DNA of 44,385 nucleotides, taken from positions 1-44,385 of the forward strand of contig NZ_JACKZS010000039.1 in NCBI RefSeq assembly GCF_014222285.1, written 5' to 3'. Below, in pieces: positions 34,019 through 42,801 of the stretch (position 1 is its first letter; every line of letters starts with the position of its first letter). Made by a program: the position numbers and the translations under genes. Origin of the DNA: Nostoc sp. UCD121 (lineage in GTDB: Bacteria > Cyanobacteriota > Cyanobacteriia > Cyanobacteriales > Nostocaceae). The notes beneath the pieces are model-generated. The model was not told the DNA's origin. It saw only the letters and a list, made by a program, of their open reading frames with translations, and searched no databases.

Positions 34019-35599
34019 ATGCCATCCCTGAATTTGGCGATCGCCCGTCTCTTAAACACTGGCACTGACAACTTCGCCATTTGGGTGGTCAAGGCTCCCT
34101 ATCCCAGTGGCTACGTTTTACGTGACTGTGTATGGCCTGTTGAACTCAATCAAGTTTGGCAAGAATGGCAGCAGATGTTTGCTGGCCATAGTCGGCTAGA
34201 TATTTCCCCAAACTCAACATCTCAAAAATCGAACCAATTCTCCATAGATTGGATTTCGCCCCCTTCTGGTCAAACCACTGGGCCTTACACCAGTCGTCTG
34301 ATGCAATACTTGGGAATGCATTTATGGCGCTGGGTATTTGACGGGCAAATTCTCGGTAGTCTAGAACGCAGTCGCGGGATTGCTATGGGTCAGCATACAC
34401 GTTTACGCTTTCGGCTAGAAATTCGTGACCCGGATCTCATCGCTCTTCCTTGGGAAATTATGCAGCGTGAGCCTGGTCAATCGGCAATGTCTCTCTCCCA
34501 AGATTTGCTATTTAGTCGTACCAGTAGTGAAGTTGACCCATTACCGTATTTGCGAACTGACCAAGCTTTAAGTATTTTGCTGGTTTTAGGTCATGATGAA
34601 AAGCTGCAACTAGAACAAGAAGCGGCTATTTTACAGCAAAGTCTTGTAGATACACCTGTGGGTGGTAATTCTCAAAGATATGCACCTTGTATAGTAAATA
34701 AACTTATACAACCAACTCCACAAGAGTTGATTCAAGAATTAGAAACCAAAGCATACAACGTTTTCTTTTACGCTGGACATGGTTTGCCAGGAGCAGACGG
34801 AGGATTACTGTTTTTGCGATCAGATATGCCCCTCAATGGGATAGAATTGGCGCAAGTATTGACCCGTACTGGTGTGAAACTAGCACTTTTCAACGCCTGT
34901 TGGGGCGCGCAACCAGCTGCTATTAATCATCAAGCCATACCTGCCAGTAGTTTAGCCGAAGTACTAATTCGTCATGGAGTACCTGCTGTTTTGGGGATGC
35001 GCGATGAAATCGCCGATCACGAAAGCCACAGTTTTATTCAAGCGTTTACCGAAGCTTTGCGATCGCACAAACCCATAGATGAAGCCGTATCACTGGCTAG
35101 GCAAGAGTTATTAACACTGTATAAATTTAATCAACCAGCTTGGACTTTGCCTGTTCTCTACCTGCATCCAGATTTTAATGGCGAACTGATTAAGAATCTA
35201 GATGAAGGTATTACCGAACTACCAGACACAGCCATTCCTGATATCGGTTCACCGCTTCCGACTGCTTCGTTGCGATCGCTCACTCCAAAAGGTAAAACCT
35301 GGTTGTTGCGTTATGGAGTTACCCGCATCGGCCGCACGAAAGATAATGATATCGTCATCGCCGAACCATCTGTATCCAAACGCCACGCCGAAATCTTCTG
35401 CCGTAATACTCTTACTGATGCTACATTAGTGCGAACTTATTATTTGCAAGATTTTTCCACATACGGTACAACCTGGTTTTTAGGCCCTAATGGATGGCAA
35501 CAAATCCTCCGAGAGGAAGTACCCCTGAAATCGGGAATGCAGTTAAAGTTTGGAAGTGCTAGAGGCGAAACCTGGGAGTTTATTATTGAAGACTCCTAG
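34019..35599 (+). CDS. CHAT-FHA protein (putative phospho-responsive cysteine protease)
   Basis: A 526-residue cytoplasmic protein with no signal peptide. Residues of about 130-385 form a CHAT (caspase-like) domain. The predicted catalytic His254 is in FFYAGHGLPGADGG and Cys294 is in LFNACWGAQ; LPWEIM (143-148) and HGVPAVLGM (319-327) are typical CHAT segments. Residues of about 425-522 form an FHA domain with the key GR (438-439), S453 and H456 of VSKRHAE; the usual NGT is YGT here (482-484). FHA domains bind phosphothreonine peptides, so a phosphorylated partner may recruit or activate the protease. It lies 278 bp after the PP2C gene on the same strand and 147 bp before an acidic protein gene that could be a partner or substrate. 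Protease activity is inferred. Confidence 0.9.
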   Translation: MPSLNLAIARLLNTGTDNFAIWVVKAPYPSGYVLRDCVWPVELNQVWQEWQQMFAGHSRLDISPNSTSQKSNQFSIDWISPPSGQTTGPYTSRLMQYLGMHLWRWVFDGQILGSLERSRGIAMGQHTRLRFRLEIRDPDLIALPWEIMQREPGQSAMSLSQDLLFSRTSSEVDPLPYLRTDQALSILLVLGHDEKLQLEQEAAILQQSLVDTPVGGNSQRYAPCIVNKLIQPTPQELIQELETKAYNVFFYAGHGLPGADGGLLFLRSDMPLNGIELAQVLTRTGVKLALFNACWGAQPAAINHQAIPASSLAEVLIRHGVPAVLGMRDEIADHESHSFIQAFTEALRSHKPIDEAVSLARQELLTLYKFNQPAWTLPVLYLHPDFNGELIKNLDEGITELPDTAIPDIGSPLPTASLRSLTPKGKTWLLRYGVTRIGRTKDNDIVIAEPSVSKRHAEIFCRNTLTDATLVRTYYLQDFSTYGTTWFLGPNGWQQILREEVPLKSGMQLKFGSARGETWEFIIEDS

Positions 35600-35746
35600 T
35601 ATAGCTATTGCAGAAATAGATTTTCATGTTTAACATCAGTTTTTAAAATCTATTTTTACCAGAGAAAAAACCAACTGTCTTTGCGGAAATCTCTTGTAAG
35701 GAATTGTAGTTGTCAATACCACCAAATAATCGGGAGAAAATAAAAA

Positions 35747-36394
35747 ATGGCTAAAAAAATTAACGGCTCAGACACCTTCTCTTCTTTGCCATCTCAAGTA
35801 GATTTAGATTTATTAGAAGCGCTACTAGAACCAGACGATGCTACCTATCCCTGGAATCCAGCTGATGAAGAATCTGAAGCTTATTTTCAGGAATTAGAAC
35901 AACAGTTTGGAATGCAAGATTTACTTGAGGAAGAACTGACGACGCGATCGCAAGATTTTTATAGCAATCTGGATACACTTTGGTCTAATATCTCCCTTAC
36001 GTCAAGCTCTAATGACAATCCCCAACAATCACTAGTGCTGAATCTTCAAGAAACACTACGTAATACTTTTGCCGCCTGTGTACCCCAAACATTGCTCAAT
36101 ACCATAGCCCAGAAAGCTGCTGAGATTTTTGCTGCCCAGCAATCAATAGGTGAACAACTAGTTGAGTGCGTTCAGACAGTGTTGCCAACTTGGGGAACTG
36201 AGGATCTTTTAGTTTTAGCTCGCCCTTTTGCTTACGCTATGCGAAGTAGCGAATCGAAAAACGCGGCATCTGCCATAAGTAATCTTAACAATAGCGAGTG
36301 GACAGCTTTATCAGAAGTAGAGAAAGCAAAGGTCACTTTAGCGATCGCTTCTTATGCTTTTACTCAACTCAACCAGTCTCAGTCTGAACTATAA
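35747..36394 (+). CDS. Acidic protein of unknown function, CHAT-FHA neighbour
   Basis: A 215-residue soluble protein without signal peptide or membrane helix. The N-terminal 75 residues are very acidic (DLDLLEALLEPDDATYPWNP, then ADEESEAYFQELEQQF) and probably partly disordered. The rest is helical, with an Ala/Val/Leu pattern (LLNTIAQKAAEIFAAQQSIG and AKVTLAIASYAFTQL). I do not recognise a named family, though similar proteins appear conserved in filamentous cyanobacteria. It is co-directional with the CHAT-FHA gene, 147 bp apart. GGGAG lies 10 nt before the ATG. The adjacency suggests a partner, regulator or cleavage target of the CHAT protein; nothing in the sequence proves this. Confidence 0.75.
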   Translation: MAKKINGSDTFSSLPSQVDLDLLEALLEPDDATYPWNPADEESEAYFQELEQQFGMQDLLEEELTTRSQDFYSNLDTLWSNISLTSSSNDNPQQSLVLNLQETLRNTFAACVPQTLLNTIAQKAAEIFAAQQSIGEQLVECVQTVLPTWGTEDLLVLARPFAYAMRSSESKNAASAISNLNNSEWTALSEVEKAKVTLAIASYAFTQLNQSQSEL

Positions 36395-36738
36395 AATCGG
36401 GAATAAGTCACAGTTTATCGGTAACGGGCAATAGAAAAAGTAGAGAAAACCAAAAACTTTTCATCATGCGCTGTGTTCGCATAGCCCATGCTTTGTAATT
36501 GCTATACGTTTAGAGTCATCTCTTGCAAAGATGTTGATTTATATGATGCAGAGGCGCAAAAAAAGAGTCAAAAATCAAGACTTTTGCAAGAAGTTAAATG
36601 ATTTTTATTTTTCAGGCATAGTTACCCCAGAGTAAATTTACAGTACGCTTATTTTCTAACTAGGCCATCTATCCAAAGATATAAATATTCAAATTATTCC
36701 CTTGCTCCTCTGCTCCCTGATTCCAGCTTCTTCATCTC
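36395..36738. other. Convergent gap between acidic protein and FHA-PrsW gene
   Basis: No gene is visible in these 344 bp, where two genes converge. The segment 36468-36510 (TGCGCTGTGTTCGCATAGCC and following) looks like a short dispersed-repeat fragment. No strong terminator hairpin is visible. Confidence 0.35.
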
Positions 36739-38109
36739 TTATTTTGGGCCTAGAAATCGGGTAGCGAAATTTTGCGATCGCGTAGGTGATAGCGCCCGTG
36801 CCTTGAGAATTGCCGCCATCAAAAAGGCGTAAGATAACACCCCAACAACTACCAACAGCAAGGCATTAATAGATCCTGTCGCATTCCACAGAGCATGGAG
36901 CGCAGCAGCACTAAGATAACCAATAGAAAGAATTTGCCAACTTCTACTGGGCTTGAGAACAGCCAACCCGATAAAATAGCCCAGATAGCCACTATAAGCC
37001 ATGTGTCCCGCTACAGAGCCTAAAATTCTCGGAATTAGCAGTTGTAAACCCGCTAGTTGACCAGCAGCGCCTATGCCTACCTGTTGTGCAATATCGGGCA
37101 CATATTGTCCAAGAGTTTCTAATAAAGTGAAACCCACAGCAGAAGCCGTTCCCAGGAGAATCCCATCTAGAGGTTCCCAAACGCCAATCTTTTCCCGCCA
37201 AGGTGAAGATAACATTCTACCGATGGCAAATGCCCCTAACACAGGTAATGCCTTGAGTAATTCCTCCATCAACCCAGCACCAAAAAACATCCGTACCAGT
37301 AACTCTGTGAAGGTGGTAGATTCTTGGGGTGAGGGCAAGTTTCCAGGAAGAATACCGCGAAACACGAAAATAAATAGATCCAACAGTGGACTGAGTAAAA
37401 TCAACGTTGTACTCAATGCCGCAGCCATTAGCACCCACCAAGGCTTTTGTTTACCGCAAAGTTGGTAAACAAAATAGTAGGCAGCGAAGGCGATATAAGT
37501 TGCAACGATAATTTGATTAGCTTGAGGCTGACCGACTGTAGCAAACATTAACACTACAAAGATTACGGTCAGTATTCCCGGTACGAGGTAAGCTTTCCGA
37601 GTTAAATCTTTACCAGTGGAAATAATGGGGAAAAGCTGAGTGAAGCTAACAGAATCTGGCTGCTTTAATTGCGTGTGACCGTGGTAATTTGTTGCCGAAG
37701 GTAATGGTGTAACTTGGTTAACTGTTGTGGCCGGAGCTTGATAAGTATATTCGTACTCAAAAACGTATTGCGGGCCATCCGCACCTAGAGAAATGCGATC
37801 GCCTGGGTGCAATTCCTGACATTCATACAAGCGTTGTCCATTCAAATAAGTACCATTAGCACTATTTAAATCACAAAGCACCCAGCTGAATTTGCTATCT
37901 GGCGATAAAGAGAGGGGACGAACCACCGCATGACGACGAGATACCATCCGGTACATCATGGCATCCAAGACAACTTGGCAGCTGGGGTCGCGTCCAATTA
38001 CCATCTCTTTGCTGGGGGGCAGGGAGTAGCGAGATTCTGATCCAGAAGCTGCCCCATTACCAGACACTAGCCGCAGAAATGCATTATGTCTTGCGTTTTT
38101 GCCTGTCAT
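36739..38109 (-). CDS. FHA-PrsW intramembrane metalloprotease
   Basis: A 456-residue fusion. An N-terminal FHA domain (about 11-118) has all hallmark residues: GR (39-40), SRRH (57-60) and NGT (85-87), so phosphothreonine binding is likely. After a linker, about eight membrane helices (about 172-435) form a PrsW-type glutamyl protease domain with E282-E283 in GLMEELLKALPVL (EExxK), E331 (FTLLETL), H369 (SVAGHMAYSG) and H405 (AAALHALWN). PrsW proteases perform site-1-like cleavage of membrane regulators such as anti-sigma factors. The FHA fusion suggests cleavage controlled by Thr phosphorylation. It converges on the phosphatase/CHAT-FHA/acidic protein run. The target is unknown. It starts at an ATG, and its 760-bp upstream region contains several repeats. 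Confidence 0.9.
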   Translation of the reverse strand: MTGKNARHNAFLRLVSGNGAASGSESRYSLPPSKEMVIGRDPSCQVVLDAMMYRMVSRRHAVVRPLSLSPDSKFSWVLCDLNSANGTYLNGQRLYECQELHPGDRISLGADGPQYVFEYEYTYQAPATTVNQVTPLPSATNYHGHTQLKQPDSVSFTQLFPIISTGKDLTRKAYLVPGILTVIFVVLMFATVGQPQANQIIVATYIAFAAYYFVYQLCGKQKPWWVLMAAALSTTLILLSPLLDLFIFVFRGILPGNLPSPQESTTFTELLVRMFFGAGLMEELLKALPVLGAFAIGRMLSSPWREKIGVWEPLDGILLGTASAVGFTLLETLGQYVPDIAQQVGIGAAGQLAGLQLLIPRILGSVAGHMAYSGYLGYFIGLAVLKPSRSWQILSIGYLSAAALHALWNATGSINALLLVVVGVLSYAFLMAAILKARALSPTRSQNFATRFLGPK

Positions 38110-38870
38110 CGAGTTAGTGTGCGTTTCTAAACTAATTCTTCTTCATATAATTTGGCAGCAGGACTAACCTTAGCCACATTAACAGCAGCATTGCTAAATC
38201 CACTATAGCTTCACTTACTGCTAAGAAATTTAAAATTCTAGAAGGGAAATTTCAAATTGTTTCACCTAATGTTAATAAGTATTCCATGTACTGAGAGTTT
38301 GTCCTAAATGGGCTTGTCATGCGGATGAATCAGACTATATGATTTGTCTGCTTTTGACATCCTAGCGGTAAATTTCATCCAAAGCAATTTATCAAAAAAC
38401 AGTAGTTTTTACTGCATTTAGTTTCATTTAGAAAATATATAATTTCTGGTGGTCTGTTGCGAGCTAGTATGATCTTCTTCCAAAGGGAGAGGGCTAGCGC
38501 TTTTCCTTCTCTACGAGAGGCTGCGCCCTAAGCAAAGCTATGCCGCAGGCTTTACGGAACGCTTTGCGAACGCAAAGTGTCTTGTAAAAAAGGGATGTTT
38601 CCCCATGAGTAACTGGCGGTAGCAAGTACTTAAGCGTCCGTAGGAGTGTCACCTTAAAGGTCAGCTGTTTTTGCCACAGTCTATTTGAAGCAGGGACTAG
38701 GTAAAGAAACTGTGTTGTTTATAAAATAAATATTAATTTAGAGTTGAGTCCATTAGGCGTGAGCAGACGCACAAATTTTTGACATATTACAGCACTAACA
38801 CTGCGATAATGTATCATTTTATGATGGCAAGTTAACAAAGTGTAATGCACTGAACACTTTTATTCTGTAA
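38110..38870. other. Upstream region of the FHA-PrsW gene with composite repeats
   Basis: No supported gene is present. Several GC-rich short dispersed repeats sit next to each other at 38485-38640, in contrast to the AT-rich flanks. The promoter of the FHA-PrsW gene should lie near 38120-38300. Confidence 0.4.
38485..38640. repeat. Cluster of short dispersed repeats
   Basis: At least three GC-rich palindromic units abut: TCTCTACGAGAGGCTGCGCC near 38508, GCTATGCCGCAGGC followed by GGAACGCTTTGCGAACGC near 38537-38573, and GGGATGTTTCCCC near 38592. All resemble mobile short repeats of Nostoc. Their concatenation suggests repeated insertion at one place. Confidence 0.55.
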
Positions 38871-39323
38871 TTAAAGCAGATTAAATTCTGCGATCGCTCT
38901 TTTAAAGTTTTTGCTTTCATGTCCTGGGCGACTGAGTTTAATTAAGGCAAAACGCTGTAAGGGCGTTAAAGCTACCCAATGTTGCGCTGTCAGGTTTACA
39001 CCTATTTCTTGAGATTTTTCCTGGAGGCTAGGTGGTACGGTGCTAGAGTCTAGCCATGCAGGATGTGCCTCGATGGGTAATTTTGTAGCTGGTACACCCG
39101 TGAGTTGTAGGATTAATTGTTCGATATGTTCGCGGTAAGACTGAATTTCCGTTTCTGTTGTGCAAGGTAATTCGACTAAAGCTTGACGCTCGGCTGTAGT
39201 CATTTGATTCCAATCAGACAATTTTAGCTTGATGCCACAAGTATCTAAATTGCAACGCACCTGCATGGGGATACAACGCAGGGAATCAACAAAGTCTGCT
39301 TCAAATTGAAAAAAATTTTTCAT
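38871..39323 (-). CDS. Nitrate reductase associated protein
   Basis: A 150-residue soluble protein matching the family annotated as nitrate reductase associated protein. Conserved pieces include FQFEADFVDSLRCIPMQVR, GIKLKLSDWNQMT, LVELPCTTETEIQSYREHI and a C-terminal LTPLQRFALIKLSRPGHESK. The function of the family is not established; it is named from its frequent proximity to cyanobacterial nitrate assimilation genes, which this window repeats (narB and nrtP lie upstream on the same strand). I chose the ATG at 39323; a TTG two codons upstream is possible. A MITE-like element sits only 14 bp upstream, so its promoter may lie within or have been displaced by that element. Confidence 0.85.
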   Translation of the reverse strand: MKNFFQFEADFVDSLRCIPMQVRCNLDTCGIKLKLSDWNQMTTAERQALVELPCTTETEIQSYREHIEQLILQLTGVPATKLPIEAHPAWLDSSTVPPSLQEKSQEIGVNLTAQHWVALTPLQRFALIKLSRPGHESKNFKRAIAEFNLL

Positions 39324-39689
39324 AGTCAAGTATTAAAAATTTGGGCGTTGCTGAATTAAAGTATGAATCTGGATGTAGAGACTAGCAGTGCTACGTCTCT
39401 ACAAGGATTTTGGTATTATACAAAATCATTTTCATACATGGAATCAGCAACGCCCAAATTTGATTATTTAGAATTAACAATTTTAAAATATCGATATTTT
39501 TTTAGATTTCACTTACAAAATAGTAATTAAAAACAAGACTTAGGTAGCGATCGCACACTAATAATCTTTACCAAATGCCGTTTTGGCTGTTCTTAATTAT
39601 CAAGTATACTCTATTGTTTGTGGATAAAATTAGCCAAAACTATATCTCTATAAAAATTATACTCAAAAATATCTGAATCATCTCTATTT
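39324..39689. other. Intergenic gap containing the MITE-like element
   Basis: This gap separates the PsiE-family gene from the nitrate reductase associated gene. It holds the 125-bp element at 39337-39461 and, beyond it, AT-rich DNA with one HIP1 site. No gene is supported. Confidence 0.4.
39337..39461. mobile_element. 125-bp MITE-like element with nested hairpin
   Basis: Terminal inverted repeats AAATTTGGGCGTTGCTGA (39337-39354) and TCAGCAACGCCCAAATTT (39444-39461) match exactly over 18 bp. Inside, TGTAGAGAC (39374-39382) pairs with GTCTCTACA (39395-39403); the GTAGAGACGTAGC-type sequence is a dispersed repeat familiar from Nostoc. No coding capacity is present, so it would need a transposase in trans. 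Target duplications are not clear. Confidence 0.75.
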
Positions 39690-40148
39690 TTAATGAGTGT
39701 TTCTGTCATTACTGAGACGAATTATCAAGTAACTAATTGATAGAGCTAGAATAGCTATTCCTAAACCAATTATATCAATACCTCCAACTTTTTCTAAATC
39801 AAGAATAATAATTTTTCTGGCAACAGCAATTAAAGATGTGACAATAACTAATTCAACTTGAAAAACGTGCTTTCGTAAATAAGCTGTGATATTTTCTAAA
39901 ATTTCTAAAGCAATTAAAATGTTCAAAAACAACCCAAAAATCTTATACAAGGTTGTGTTAAACTTAGCATAAGGGGCTGTAAATAACTCTTTAAGAATAA
40001 AAGCTGCTAAATCTCCGATCGCAACCAAAATTACAACTACCATAAAAATAGATAGAACTTTAGAAACTAGCACCTCTATATTTTCAATGATGTGCATGAA
40101 GTTCTCATCTTTGGTAGCTCCGAGAATTCGCCTCATTAACTTTTTCAT
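39690..40148 (-). CDS. PsiE-family membrane protein
   Basis: A 152-residue protein with four hydrophobic segments (about 32-54, 68-88, 102-118 and 124-145) and the PsiE-family arrangement: NIEVLVSKVLSIFMVVVILV, then ALEILENITAYLRKH and VTSLIAVARKIIILDLEK. The family is named for a phosphate-starvation-inducible E. coli gene; its molecular role is unknown. I chose the ATG at 40148 because AGGTG precedes it with 6-nt spacing; a GTG three codons earlier overlaps that site. It lies downstream of narB with a 289-bp gap, so separate transcription is likely. It may be an unrelated gene within the nitrate block. Confidence 0.85.
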   Translation of the reverse strand: MKKLMRRILGATKDENFMHIIENIEVLVSKVLSIFMVVVILVAIGDLAAFILKELFTAPYAKFNTTLYKIFGLFLNILIALEILENITAYLRKHVFQVELVIVTSLIAVARKIIILDLEKVGGIDIIGLGIAILALSISYLIIRLSNDRNTH

Positions 40149-40437
40149 TTGCTGCACCTGATTTTTAAATAAAAGAAAATCCCATAGATAAATCTAGAGG
40201 ATTAAAAAAAGATGATTTGTAAGTTTACTATCTGATTTTTATTCTTTCCCATAGCTTAATTCGACGCTAGTAAAGCCTCTGCTTACTAGAAATCTAGTCT
40301 CTTTATATATAGTAATTGCTATGAGTCAAGAGTAGAGAGCCATAAAAATTTATAATCACTATTAGTTATTTATTATTGACTAAATTACCTATTAGTGATT
40401 GATTGTTAATTACCTGTTTATAAATACACTTTGCAGC

Positions 40438-42633
40438 TTACCATTGTGATGACTGGAATTGATAATCTTTGACTGTAACTTCCACAGAGATTGGTATCAA
40501 CTGCACAGCACAGGCTTTTAATTCTGGTTGCAGCGAATCTGGGCAAGATTCTGGATGGGTAAGGGCGTTAGCTTCGGCATTATCTGCCCACAGTGAACCC
40601 CAGTGCATAGGGACAAAAACTGTACCAGGCGCGATCGCTTTTGTCACTTTAGCAGGAAATTGAGCTTTACCACGACGCGATCGCACTTCCACACTCTGAT
40701 TATCTACAATACCTAACTTAGCAGCATCACGGGGATGAATTTCGATAAACGGTGCGGGATGCATTTTGCAAATTTTTTCAATTCGTCCGGTGCGTGTCTG
40801 GGTATGCCAGTGTCCGTAAAGTCTTCCATTAGTTAGCACAAATGGATAATCTGGGTCTGGTGGTTCTGCCAATCCCTTTGAGTAATATGCCCCAAATCGA
40901 GCGCGTCCATCAGGAGTGTGAAAGCGCAAATCAGTATATAACCGCTTTCGAGAGATTTCTCCCCCCGCTCCCCTGCTCTCTTGGGGATGCGGCCATTGAG
41001 TCGGGCCTTGTTCCTGTAATTGTGTGTGACTGATACCCGTCATATTGCAGGGGCGATTTTGAGTTAATTGGACGAATTCAGCATAAACTTCAGCAGAGTT
41101 AGCAAAGGCGAACTCTTTTTCAAAACCTAATCTGCGTCCAACTTCAGCGAAAATTTCCCAATCTGCTTTAGCTTCTCTTGGTGGTTGGCGGAATGCTTGA
41201 CACAAAGTTACCACTCGTTCGGAATTTGTCATCACACCAGTTTTTTCACCCCACTGGGCTGCTGGTAGGAGGACATGAGCGTAAGCAGAGGTTTCTGTAG
41301 GATAATATGCGTCTTGGTAAATAGTGAAAGGCGATCGCAACAACGCCTTCTTAGTTCGCTCCAAATCTGGCATACTTACAGCTGGGTTGGTAGCCGCAAT
41401 CCACAGTAACTCTACAGCGCCATTTTCCAAGCCAGTAATCATGTCCCAAGCAGTCAAACCGGGATTGGGCGAAATCTGTCCCGGCTTGAGTCCCCACAAC
41501 TCCTCAACTTCGGCTCGGTGCTGAGGATTTTTCACAACCCGATAACCCGGTAATAAATGCGCCAAACCTCCGGCTTCCCGTCCTCCCATTGCGTTTGGCT
41601 GACCTGTAAGCGAGAAAGGGCCAGCGCCAGATTTGCCAATTTGTCCAGTCATCAGGTGCAGGTTAATGATAGTTCTTACCTTAGCCGTCCCTTCTGACGA
41701 TTGATTCACACCCATTGACCACAAGGACAGTACCCGCTGTGATTCACCCCAATAGCGAGCTGCTGTTTCTAAATCTTCAATGCTGATTCCACATCGATGA
41801 GCTACTATTTCTGGGGGATAGTGGCGAATCACTTCCGCATAAGCCGGAAAGTTGCTAGTGCAGTCTTCCATGAACATGGTATCGATGTAGTTCCAGCGCA
41901 TCAACAAGTGAGCGATGCCGTTTAACAAGTCGATATCTGTACCGGGACGAATGGCTAAATGCAAATCTGCGGCTTCTGCGGTTGGGGTGCGTCGGGGATC
42001 AACCACAATCATTTTGACTTTGCGGTTCTTTTTGTGATATTTTGCCAGCCGATTGAAAACGATGGGGTGACATTCGGCTGTATTCGTACCAATTAAAAAT
42101 GCACAGTCAGTTAATTCTAGGTCTTCGTAACAGCAGGGCGGGCCATCTGAGCCAAAGCTTTGAATGTAGCCAGACACAGCACTAGACATACATAAGCGAG
42201 AGTTGGCATCAAAATTATTAGTACCCAGACAGCCTTTCATCAGTTTCTGGGCTATGTAATAATCCTCCGTTTGAAACTGGCCGGAACCATACATACATAA
42301 GGCTTCTGGTCCTTGAGTGAAGCGCACAGTTTGAATGCGCTTGGTGATGAGATCAAAAGCTTCATCCCAACTAACGCGCCGAAACTCTTGATCTAAGGAG
42401 TCTCGCACCATTGGGTAATGTAATCTATTTTTATCTAAAGATTCTGCGATCGTTGCGCCTTTGACGCAAACCATTCCTTGACTGGATGGATGGGCTTTAT
42501 CGCCACGCACCCGCCAAATTGGATTACCTTGACTATCTCGATTAGTTGCTTTGTTATGTTGGGCTGGAGGTGAAACTTCTAAACCACAGCCAACACCACA
42601 GTAAGGACAAAGGGTTTTGGTAAATTCACTCAT
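40438..42633 (-). CDS. narB: Assimilatory nitrate reductase, ferredoxin-dependent
   Basis: A 731-residue molybdopterin oxidoreductase reducing nitrate to nitrite in the cytoplasm with reduced ferredoxin. The N-terminal 4Fe-4S motif has Cys9, Cys12, Cys16 (CPYCGVGC) and Cys56 (GMVCVKG). The molybdenum ligand is Cys148 in [13 protein letters not shown], as in periplasmic and cyanobacterial nitrate reductases. Further pterin-binding segments are [22 protein letters not shown] and the C-terminal molydop-binding domain ([19 protein letters not shown]). The length is normal for NarB. It follows nrtP on the same strand with 168 bp between them; nirA would be expected upstream of nrtP, beyond the window. 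NtcA control is expected in this pathway, but I see no clear NtcA site in the visible DNA. Confidence 0.97.
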   Translation of the reverse strand: MSEFTKTLCPYCGVGCGLEVSPPAQHNKATNRDSQGNPIWRVRGDKAHPSSQGMVCVKGATIAESLDKNRLHYPMVRDSLDQEFRRVSWDEAFDLITKRIQTVRFTQGPEALCMYGSGQFQTEDYYIAQKLMKGCLGTNNFDANSRLCMSSAVSGYIQSFGSDGPPCCYEDLELTDCAFLIGTNTAECHPIVFNRLAKYHKKNRKVKMIVVDPRRTPTAEAADLHLAIRPGTDIDLLNGIAHLLMRWNYIDTMFMEDCTSNFPAYAEVIRHYPPEIVAHRCGISIEDLETAARYWGESQRVLSLWSMGVNQSSEGTAKVRTIINLHLMTGQIGKSGAGPFSLTGQPNAMGGREAGGLAHLLPGYRVVKNPQHRAEVEELWGLKPGQISPNPGLTAWDMITGLENGAVELLWIAATNPAVSMPDLERTKKALLRSPFTIYQDAYYPTETSAYAHVLLPAAQWGEKTGVMTNSERVVTLCQAFRQPPREAKADWEIFAEVGRRLGFEKEFAFANSAEVYAEFVQLTQNRPCNMTGISHTQLQEQGPTQWPHPQESRGAGGEISRKRLYTDLRFHTPDGRARFGAYYSKGLAEPPDPDYPFVLTNGRLYGHWHTQTRTGRIEKICKMHPAPFIEIHPRDAAKLGIVDNQSVEVRSRRGKAQFPAKVTKAIAPGTVFVPMHWGSLWADNAEANALTHPESCPDSLQPELKACAVQLIPISVEVTVKDYQFQSSQW

Positions 42634-42720
42634 GATTGTGCAACCTCAGATGTAGCGACTGTTTGAAAAGCGCAAGTTAATACAGCTTTGCGTAAAATCG
42701 TGGTGAATTGAGGGGTGAAA

Positions 42721-42765
42721 TTTAAACGCAGAGGGGCGCAAAGTAGAGCGCAAAGTTTGTTTGAG
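42721..42765. repeat. AAACGCAGAGGGGCGCAAAG-type dispersed repeat between nrtP and narB
   Basis: TTTAAACGCAGAGGGGCGCA, AAGTAGAGCG and CAAAGTTTG form a short GCGCAAAG direct-repeat series. This is a third variant of the CGCAGAG repeat family seen at 19672 and 24051. It lies in the 168-bp nrtP-narB spacer. Confidence 0.5.
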
Positions 42766-42801
42766 TCTATTCGCTACGAACTATAAGAATTTATGACAGG
42801 T

